A stretch of 64,000 nucleotides of DNA from Gnetum montanum. Its lineage: Eukaryota; Streptophyta; Gnetopsida; Gnetales; Gnetaceae. Where the stretch lies: NCBI GenBank assembly GCA_015680685.1, contig MNCI01000001.1, positions 309,343-373,342 of the forward strand, read 5' to 3'. Under the pieces are notes generated by a model. That model was not told the DNA's origin, did not search any database, and saw only the letters and a program-made list of their open reading frames with translations. Position 1 is the first letter of the stretch. Each line of letters starts with the position of its first letter. Positions 56,615 through 64,000 of this stretch are shown piece after piece. Made by a program: the position numbers and the translations under genes.

Positions 56615-58254
56615 TATAACGCCTGAAAAATTTAGTGTTGGAAAACTAAAATTTCTAGATGAAACAATTTAACTTTGGATCCCAGGGGCCTCCAAGAAGA
56701 GAATCCAAGGCATCCTAAATGATCTTTTCAATCACCCAAGGACTTAAAAAGTGTAAATGATGCAATATAATTTAACAAAGAATGTAGATCTAATCTAAGA
56801 AAAAAGCACAAAACTTAAACTTAGAATAAACTTGCACAAACAAATGAACTATTGATTTTTATTAAAGCAATAAAAATGCTACAAGAGTAGAGTTTTAAGA
56901 TATAAAAGTATGTGGCTAGATGTACAAGGAGCTTTCCAAATGATGTTTGAAGTCTAGTAAAACTAGTAGGTTGTGTTCTGTAGTCACTTGTACAATCCAA
57001 GATCTTTCAATTGTAGCCAGTTCTTAGATGTGGATCTACTTAGTTAGTGTGTTGTAATGGTGGGTAAAATGCTTGACTTTTTTCTACTTGGCAATGCACT
57101 GAGAATCTCCAATGCTCAGCCAATTGCCAATTTTCTAAAAGTCCTTTCAAAGTGTTGGAATTTGATGTAAATAGGTTGTTGGTGTTTAATTTGTTGCTTT
57201 AAATTTTCTACCATGATTGTTGATAGATTGATGTAATTTGTAGGTGTGGTAGGCCATTATATCTAGTGTTATTTTCCATTTATGATAAATTTTTGGTGCA
57301 CCCATGGCATCCAAACTATGCTAAATATCATAAATAGTAAACAAACTTTTGCAAACTATGTTGGCTTCACCCAACTATGCTGGCCTTGTGATATCCAACT
57401 TAACATTGTGGCATCTACTAGAACCACACTAGCTTCATGGAATCCATGCTAAAACTATGGAAACTATGCTAGCCTTGTGGAACCATGTTGGCATTATGGA
57501 ATCCAAGCCAGGACTACATTCAAACTATGTTGGCTAGCTAGGAAGCCCCATCCATACTAGGACTATGTTAAAACTACACTAGCTAGTTAGGAAGCCCCAT
57601 CCATATTAGGAATATGCTAGAACTACGTTGGCCAACCAAGAAGTCCAATCCATGTTGGGACTATGCTTGAGCTACGTTGACCAACTAGGAAGCTCCATCC
57701 ATGTTGGTGCTACATTGGCCAACTAGGAAGCCCCATCCATGCTCAGACTATGCTAGAACTACACTAGCTAGATAGGAAGCCTTCATCCACACTAGGACTA
57801 TGCTAAAACCACGTTGGCCAAATAGGATGTCTTCATCCATGTTGGGACTATAATAGCCAACTACGAAGCCCCATCCATGCTAGGACTACATTGGAACTAC
57901 ACTGGCCAACTAGGAAGAGTGAAAATCCAACAATTTCAACACTAGGTGTAGGTGGTTCCAACGTAGTTTTGGCTATGGCTAACATAACACCCATGAAAAC
58001 ACCAAATATGGTAACTACCAAGGCATTTTTAGCATTCCCAAGCCAAAATATAAACATGAAATAACATTTTCCACATTGGAAATGAGGCTATAACAACTTA
58101 TGAGGCACTTTTTAGCCTCAAGAAGTAAAAATGTGTGTGATTGCATCTCATGAACTATAAACCTCACATTTAACAATAGAATTTGGCCTTAAGTTTAATT
58201 GTGAAGGTCATAATGCCAAAAAGTCACAACATGAATTTTCTTGGTGGTTTCTCA
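56615..58254 (-). repeat. 5' LTR of element B
   Basis: Direct repeat of 47865-49471. The minus strand begins TGAGAAACCACCAAG and ends ...GGCGTTATA, followed by the shared primer site. Both LTRs carry the same order of non-repetitive and repetitive parts. Confidence 0.8.
57300..57915 (-). repeat. 49-bp minisatellite in the 5' LTR of B
   Basis: About ten units with the same consensus as 48590-49150. Unit number and order differ slightly between the two LTRs, which points to gain or loss of units after insertion. Confidence 0.75.
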
Positions 58255-59632
58255 TCCCTCATCAATCAAAATATGAATCCATTCCCTAGTAAGCAAACAA
58301 CTAGCTTCAATTTGAAAAAAAAAATTTCCTATCAGGATGATCTCCTCTATTGATATTTCTCGTGAATGCATAAGAATTCAATTCACAAAAATCCTGAATT
58401 TTTTAAGCATTAGGATTACCTCTAAAGAGCTTGGCTTGACATCTCATCCACTTCCATGGTTTCCACATCATTATCCTTGGCTACCATATGAAGCATACTT
58501 TCCAATTGCTTGTATCCCCATTCTTCACATTTGAAGCACTGTAGTTTTAATGACATACTTTTTTGACCCTTTCCTCCCTTGCCTTGGTCATCTTGGCTTT
58601 TTCCTTCTTATCAACTCTTTTAGTCTTCTTATCTTGGCTACCATCCTTGTCTTTAGATCTGGACTTGGATCACTTATTAGATCTAGATCCCTTGTCCATT
58701 CCTTTGGATGATTATTTGCTCCTATTTTCAAATCCACCTAATTTCTTCTTAGCCTTGAGTGCCAAATCATAAGCCTTATCAAGAGTTTATGGCTCATAAA
58801 AGGAAAAATATTTATAGTGCACCATTTTGAGAACTCATAAAAGGATTGAAACTTATTTATACTCCTTTCAGTTTACCTTAGCTTGGTGGCATAGATCACA
58901 AAGTTCAATGTAGAATTCTTTAACATCCTTGTCACCTTACCTTAGAAATTTTAACTTCATAATGGTTTCTTATCTCTAATGAAACTATTTAAATTTACTT
59001 TTCAACCTATATTTCATCATATCCCAATCTCTAATAGATTGACCATGTCATCTTTCATAACCATGGGACTCTTTTATCCACCAAGTAGAAGTCATGCCTT
59101 CTAATGTAGATTTAGCAATAGGTGCCCTCAAGTTATTCGAAATCTCTTCCAATTGAAAACACTTTTCAAATACCTTTAGCCAACTTGTAAAATCATTGGT
59201 GCCATCTACACCATTGAAATTCCTCAACTCTACGTATAGAAGTTTTAACGCATTTTTAAATGCTATTGTAAGCCTTGCCTCATCTTCCTCATCAAGCTTT
59301 CTTGAAGAAGTATTGAACACCGCTAGACCACTTGGAGTTCTTATTTGAGAAATAGGGTTTCCTTCCATTGGAATCCTTGGCTAATTATTTTCTATACTCC
59401 CATAGCTAGATTGACCTTCTTCTTCATCCACTTCATCTCCACCAGGCTATGAAACTTCTTCATCTTAACATTCATGCTTCTCACCTCCACGGGTCTAGAT
59501 ATGGCTAGGACCAAATTGTCTATCCACCTTCACACTGATTTCAACTAATAGAACAAACATCATCTCAAAGGTAGACTTCATGCTCTTCATGTTCTTATTT
59601 AGAGCTTGCACATATTTCTTCTTGGGTGCCAT
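58255..59632 (-). pseudogene. gag: gag and protease start of element D
   Basis: The start is ATG at 59632 (minus), MAPKKKYVQALNKNMKSMKS. An acidic linker follows, then MEGNPISQIRTPSGLAVFN at about 59368. The gag core reads VELRNFNGVDGTNDFTSWL, VFEKCFQLEEISNN, APIAKSTLEGMTSTWW, then KYRLKSKFK and YIELCDLCHQAKVN. A Lys/Asp/Ser-rich basic tail follows (SKSRSKDKDGSQDKKTKR) and then a Cys start that may be a zinc knuckle (CLKCKEWGY). The protease strand HILIDEG lies at 58255-58275, where element B begins. Stops are TAG/TGA in several places; the longest open part is 59048-59368. Confidence 0.82.
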
Positions 59633-59681
59633 TTAAAATTGATAAAATCCTTAATTAAAATCCAAGAAATAATAAAACTAG

Positions 59682-59693
59682 GCTCTAATACCA
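59682..59693 (-). promoter_or_regulatory. Initiator-tRNA-Met primer-binding site of element D
   Basis: The minus strand reads TGGTATTAGAGC, 11 of 12 matches to the standard plant site TGGTATCAGAGC. The single difference is C to T. It lies seven bases inside the LTR. Confidence 0.85.
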
Positions 59694-59700
59694 ATAACAC

Positions 59701-60807
59701 TGGAGTAGATTCACTCCACAATTAAATCACCTTTAATGCACTAAATCCAAATATTATGCAAAGACAAATGTTTTTACTAGAAAACAAGAAAACTAGCTAT
59801 CTTCAATTAATTTATTAGAATATTACAACAAGGTTCACAAAATCCACAAGCATCTAAAACCTATCATACTCAATAATATTACAAAGCATGAGGCTCTACA
59901 ATCACACAATGGTTGTTCTCAATACAAGAAACAACCAAAAGAAATCTCTTGCATAACTTGGGACTAAGACTCCAACTCAAAAGTGAGATACAAGAGAATA
60001 AAACACATAGAACAACATACTGCAAACTGATCTTGGAGCTACAATCACTAATTACCTCATCCAATGTGCTCATCCACTTTATCTTACTTAGCTCTCTAAT
60101 CTGAAGTTTTTTTTTCTCTGACTCCTTAGTCTTTAACAATGATAAATACATCAATATTTATGTCAAACTAGAAGATAAAAATTCTAGAAACCTTTTCTTA
60201 ACTCATTCTAATATTTTCTAGATGTTTTCCAAGTCTTCTCACCTTCTCCTCAGCTATACCCATATTTTTTTAATTTCATTCTAGCTATTTCCTGAATTAG
60301 TATGGACATTTTGAAAGTTTCTTCATCTATATAGATCATATCTTGATTTTGTAGAATGTCTCTTATGAAAAACCAACTCTTAGTTGGAACATCTACTATT
60401 TTTCTAGGATGTCTCATATAGTCTTGGAATGTTCCAAATTATGGTGGAACATCCCTCCCACAATTTCATCTGTACAATTGTGATGTCTTAACTAGGACAT
60501 TCTAATTTTTGATGGGATGTTTCACCTACAAGGAAAAAACAAAAAAAAAAATATCTGTTTTGACATCTAAAATCTCTAGATGCCTTCAAACAAGTTCCCA
60601 TAGATCCTAGAATCCCCTAGACTTATCAAAATGAGTCCAAAACACCCTAAAACATTGCAAAACATCTAGGAATCTTCATTAACAAAAATAAACATAAGAA
60701 GAAACACAAAAATAGGACACACTCATATAGGTCTTCTTCAAGCACAAAACCTACAAAAAAACTTGTAAGAAAAGCACAAGGGAATTGGTAGAGGTGTTTC
60801 TACACCA
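59701..60807 (-). repeat. 5' LTR of element D (1107 bp)
   Basis: On the minus strand it starts TGGTGTAGAAACACC and ends GTGAATCTACTCCA. The ends are inverted repeats in 7 of 8 positions (TGGTGTAG and TGGAGTAG). About 190 bp of its inner end recurs at 45709-45900. The middle carries (g)atgtc/gaatgttcc words such as gggatgttccacc and gagacattc. No coding sequence. Confidence 0.8.
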
Positions 60808-61374
60808 TCAACAAAGAATCTGAGAATGCATGGCCTATTTAAATTAAAATCATCATGATTTTAATGACTTTTGGATTTTTGCAAATCTTTCAAACTTAAG
60901 ACTTTTGAGAGAGAGAAAGATTCAAGAATCTAGAGCCATTTTCAAGAGAAAATAATCCAAGGTACTAAGTTCTTATTATAAAACAAATGAACTAGGCATA
61001 CTTGGGAGGACCACAGGACACACACTACCAATCCATAGGCCAAATTGTCATCATCATTTTCAAGAAGTTGTGAAACAATTGTAATTCCACATCTTGTAGT
61101 CATTGAACCTTGCATTTTTTATAGAATTAATACAAATTATTTACAATGTTTTGTATATTTTCTGAAACTATACTTTAGTGTTAGATCTGTTATTACACAT
61201 TTTCTCATTTGTTTTCATGATTTCATCTTGGTAACAAACCCTCCAAGTCCTCAAGTAATTACCAAGACTATTTGAGATGCTCTAGATCCTTTTTTTGAGG
61301 CCCACAAATCTAGAGATAAACTATTATATGATAAAATTTTCAATTCTTTAGCACTAAAATTTTTAGGCATTATA
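60808..61374 (+). repeat. 5' LTR of element C, second part
   Basis: Continues the LTR of C after the D insertion and ends aaatttttaggcattata, matching the LTR end of B. It starts with tcaac, the second copy of the near-perfect target word. Confidence 0.6.
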
Positions 61375-61379
61375 GTTTT

Positions 61380-61395
61380 TGGCACTAGAAGGAGG
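61380..61395 (+). promoter_or_regulatory. Primer-binding site of element C
   Basis: tggcactagaaggagg, six bases inside the LTR end. This is the least decayed of the three family sites, because it keeps the initial TGG that pairs with the CCA end of a tRNA. Confidence 0.65.
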
Positions 61396-61934
61396 ATATT
61401 CGCCTAAATTCTTCATCAAAATACATTTGCAAATCCTTACCTATTTCTACCTTACCTACCAACATATCTAAAACATTGAAAATTATTTTGATGTTTTTCA
61501 AAACCCTAACATGTGGAATCAAAACTAGTTTTTAGTGAAAACAAAATTTTCCATCACTATTTGTGCAGTGCACTATATAGCGTTGCTTCAAATACTTGAC
61601 CCTAGAAATTCAAAAAAGTGATTTTTGGCCATTGTAGTACACAATGCTATCTTAGCCTTCTACATTGGTAACCAAAAAGATTAATTTTAATTTCTATGAT
61701 TGTAGTACATAGTGATGTTCCTACTCATACACTCACAGTACAAAGTTTTTCATATTTATAGTTGTAATGTATTTTACCTTGTCTATTCTATATACTTATA
61801 AGCTGCAAATTTTTCTATGTGATCTTCATATATGTTGAAACCTATTAATATTTCTCCTATCATTAGTTCAATACATTAGAAAATTTTTAAAAAAAAATTA
61901 AATTTTTTATTGCAATTACAGTTAATATGTTAGA

Positions 61935-62240
61935 GTTCTATATGTTATTAGTTTCACAAGTTGAAACTTGTTGGTAGTTTCATAAGTTAAAACTCTTATA
62001 CTTTGGTAGTTTACAAGTTGAAACTTTTATATCTTGTCTGTTTCACAAGTTGGAACTTTTACACATTGACACCTTTATGAGTTGGAGCTCTTATAAGTTA
62101 GCTTATATGTTGAAAATCTCACAAGCTAATATGTTCACATGTTAGCTTATACATTAAGAGCTCACAAGCTGAGATTTCCACAAGCTAGCTTATACATTAA
62201 CATTTTCACAACTTGGAACTCTCACACATTAGAGTTCATA
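61935..62240 (+). repeat. About 37-bp tandem repeat in the leader of C
   Basis: About eight degenerate units of ttagtttcacaagttgaaac with (t)ttatac(a)ttggtag after it. Later units drift to cacaagctagcttatacatta. The array occupies the same leader position as the 71-bp repeats of B. Confidence 0.6.
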
Positions 62241-62320
62241 AGTTAGGATTTTCATATATTGGCCTTACATCTTTTATGCCTTTTTGCCACTCCACCATTT
62301 TACCATATAACTTCATACAC

Positions 62321-64000
62321 ATGGCATTAAACCAGGAAGCCATCCACATCTACAATCTTAAGGATCCATTTGTAGTTCAGCATAGACACTTCCTTAGGCA
62401 AATGGAGCTAGAAGTAGCTTTCACGAATAGAAATGAAAAACATTACAAATTCATCTATACTAAAATTCAAGATGGCTTACTTATCCCTAATAAAGAGTAA
62501 AAATTAAAATCTCAACTTGAGATAATCCACAAAAATTGGGAGTATATTTCCTCTCCTTACGATCAAATCAAACTAACTAAGTTCCATACCTATATGTTGG
62601 TGTAATTAGTAGACTAGGATGACACAAGTGAGAAAGTCAATTCAAACCAAAGCCAAGGAGACCAAGATTATTTTAAGGCTAAGTATGAACCAAATACATT
62701 CCTAGGGGACCTTATTTAATGATCCAATCCAGAGGTAGCCACCTCCAACTTTGCACCCCACATATTAGTTATAAACCAAAAATCTCTTGTCTCCTATACG
62801 AATCAAGTTTCTAAACCTACCTTCTTATTTACCTCCATGATTTCCTCAACACCTTTTGTAATGAAACACCAATCTCAACAAGCTTCTCACTCCACCTTAT
62901 TATTCACATTAATGCCTTTTGAAACTTAACTTTGTTCAATATGATCATCACCAATGATATCTACCACACCACCTCCTTTCATTATTCCAATGGACCCTTC
63001 TTTGGAACTCTAGGCTTCACAAGCTTTCTATACCATCTTTGTTCATTTCATCCCTCATATTTTAACTCCAACATCCTTCTCACTATTTAACCCCCCTATG
63101 ACGGTGGTGATGCAACCTCTCCCATATATATTTCTATGTTCATTATGTGGCCCTAAGCTATTCAAACTCCTCCTCAACCATTAGTACAAACATCATAGCC
63201 TATAGGGATGCTTGAAGACTTGGATCAAGCCTTTAAAATGATCCAAGAAATCACTAAAGAGCTACAAAATCTTAAAGCTAGCATCATTCAAATGGTAAAA
63301 ATTATGGATTTCTACTAGGATGATCACATAAGCCTTACCATTCCTCAAATAATCTTACCTATGGACATGCCTATCCCAAGCTTCACCAAATAAAATGATG
63401 AATGGGATCCTAATGCACACCTTGTTACCTTTTGATATAAGTGGATCTTGTTGCAAGTATGGCCTTTATACAATACCGTATATTTTCCCTATGTCCCTCA
63501 AGGGAAAGGCTTTAGATTGGTATCAAACCTTTCCTAGAGGTTTCATCTCTTCTCTTGAATACTTAATAAACTAATTTATCAACCACTTTAAATAGAACTT
63601 GAAGCCTGATATAACATTGGACCAACTTAAAGTTCATTTATAGATGAAATCAACACTCAATGAGATCCCTAAGTCCATCCCTGAAACCCACATCATGGCT
63701 ATCTTCAAGAAAGTAGTTAATGACTTCATTAAGTTAAAGTTTTACTATTTAGAGCCCTGATCACTAAGCTAAGTCTTTTTGAAAACTAAGAACATTGAGG
63801 AGGTGGCTGAGGCTATTAACGATCTCGCCTATGTGTCCTATAAAATCCAACACATAAGGAGGAATAGGAAGAGAGCTAAGCAAGAAAAAAAATCATGGCC
63901 ATGGTAACAAAAGAGCTAAAATAAGCAAAAAGGTAAAGATCACCACCATGTAACACATCTTCTCACTCATCACAACTATCTACTTCATATGCTTCCAACC
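62321..64000 (+). pseudogene. gag: Broken gag of element C, runs off the right edge
   Basis: The start ATG at 62321 reads MALNQEAIHIYNLKDPFVV, then RHFLRQMELEVAF and KHYKFIYTKIQDGLLIPNKE to 62500. This amino-terminal region parallels A and B. A linker with a coiled-coil-like stretch (EDLDQAFKMIQEITKELQNL) lies at 63215-63275. The core begins MDFY, a stop, DDHISLTIPQI at 63304 and reads on through WDPNAHLVTF, ILLQVWPLYNTVYF and, after a frame change, AIFKKVVNDFIKLKFYYL-type codons at about 63700. Several stops occur. Protease and pol, if present, are outside the window. Confidence 0.75.

Larger units (their letters stand above)
47865..58254 (-). mobile_element. Element B: polymerase-less relative of A, inserted in the protease of D
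   Basis: Long direct repeats 47865-49471 and 56615-58254 align end to end and carry the same 49-bp minisatellite. In minus-strand order the interior has the shared primer site, leader repeats, gag (55445-53900), protease (52560-52150), a 31-bp minisatellite and a non-coding remainder. No RT, RNase H or integrase is visible, so it is a deleted or non-autonomous form. Flanking five-base words are tctcc (47860-47864) and tccct (58255-58259), differing by two transitions, so an old target duplication is possible. Confidence 0.8.
45709..60807 (-). mobile_element. Element D: minus-strand Ty3 element inserted in C and hosting B
   Basis: In minus-strand order: LTR 60807-59701, initiator-Met primer site, gag 59632-58255, the start of protease, then element B, then the rest of protease (47859-47400), an unusual open frame (47210-46300), an integrase end (46300-45930) and an LTR fragment 45900-45709. 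The LTR termini are TGGTGTAG...CTACTCCA. Flanking five-base words are tcatc (45704-45708) and tcaac (60808-60812), four of five identical, consistent with a decayed target duplication. Reverse transcriptase, RNase H and most of integrase are missing. Confidence 0.78.
45129..64000 (+). mobile_element. Element C: relative of A, interrupted by D, runs off the right edge
   Basis: Its 5' LTR is in two parts, 45129-45708 and 60808-61374, separated by element D. The left part aligns with the LTR start of B: tgaaa..., the block aaaatt(a/c)at.ttgtaa.tt.atggaa, then atgacctt, gtgtaaaat and acaagct/ataagct. The right part ends like the LTR of B (cactaaaattttt.aggc(a/g)ttatag). A shared primer site follows at 61380 and gag starts at 62321. 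Removing D restores one LTR of roughly 1.14 kb. Confidence 0.7.

Overview
This is a retrotransposon graveyard from a large nuclear plant genome. Every assignable reading frame comes from an LTR retrotransposon or a plant LINE. I found no rRNA, tRNA or clear single-copy host gene. Plant origin is supported by Tat-type Ty3 polymerase with two RNase H segments, plant LINEs with a DUF4283-type ORF1 and a zf-RVT tail, and primer-binding sites complementary to tRNA-Asp and initiator tRNA-Met. The species is not identifiable by eye; very long, heavily decayed elements fit a gymnosperm or another large-genome plant (inference).

Layout. 1-2366: the 5' end of a minus-strand Ty3 element (Z), with LTR, tRNA-Asp-like primer site and gag. 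About 2931-22211: a roughly 19-kb plus-strand Tat-type Ty3 element (A) with two 1.66-kb LTRs, gag, protease, reverse transcriptase, two RNase H segments and integrase. Between its protease and reverse transcriptase lie about 6.6 kb that include an antisense, intron-containing broken gene. 22212-32423: AT-rich DNA with a minus-strand Ty3 gag/protease remnant (F) and LTR-like scraps. 32440-37641: a young minus-strand LINE (L1) with a perfect 16-bp target duplication. About 39300-42170: a decayed plus-strand LINE tail (G). 43000-45128: ORF1 and endonuclease of another plus-strand LINE (H).

From 45129 to the right edge the window is a four-level nest. LINE H is interrupted by C, a plus-strand relative of A whose gag runs off the right edge. 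The 5' LTR of C is split by D (45709-60807, minus-strand Ty3). The protease of D is split by B (47865-58254, minus-strand relative of A lacking polymerase).

A, B and C are one family. They share an LTR layout, a primer-binding site, a distinctive gag amino terminus and protease remnants; A and B also share 30-31-bp minisatellites. Three observations stand out: the antisense spliced gene inside A, where four splice junctions join exons in frame; a roughly 300-codon, almost stop-free reading frame in D occupying the place of polymerase; and arrays of short palindromes in the LTRs of A. Stop codons and repeat variants are mostly C-to-T or G-to-A changes, as expected from long cytosine methylation. 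The GC-rich LINE at 32440-37641 is largely spared.
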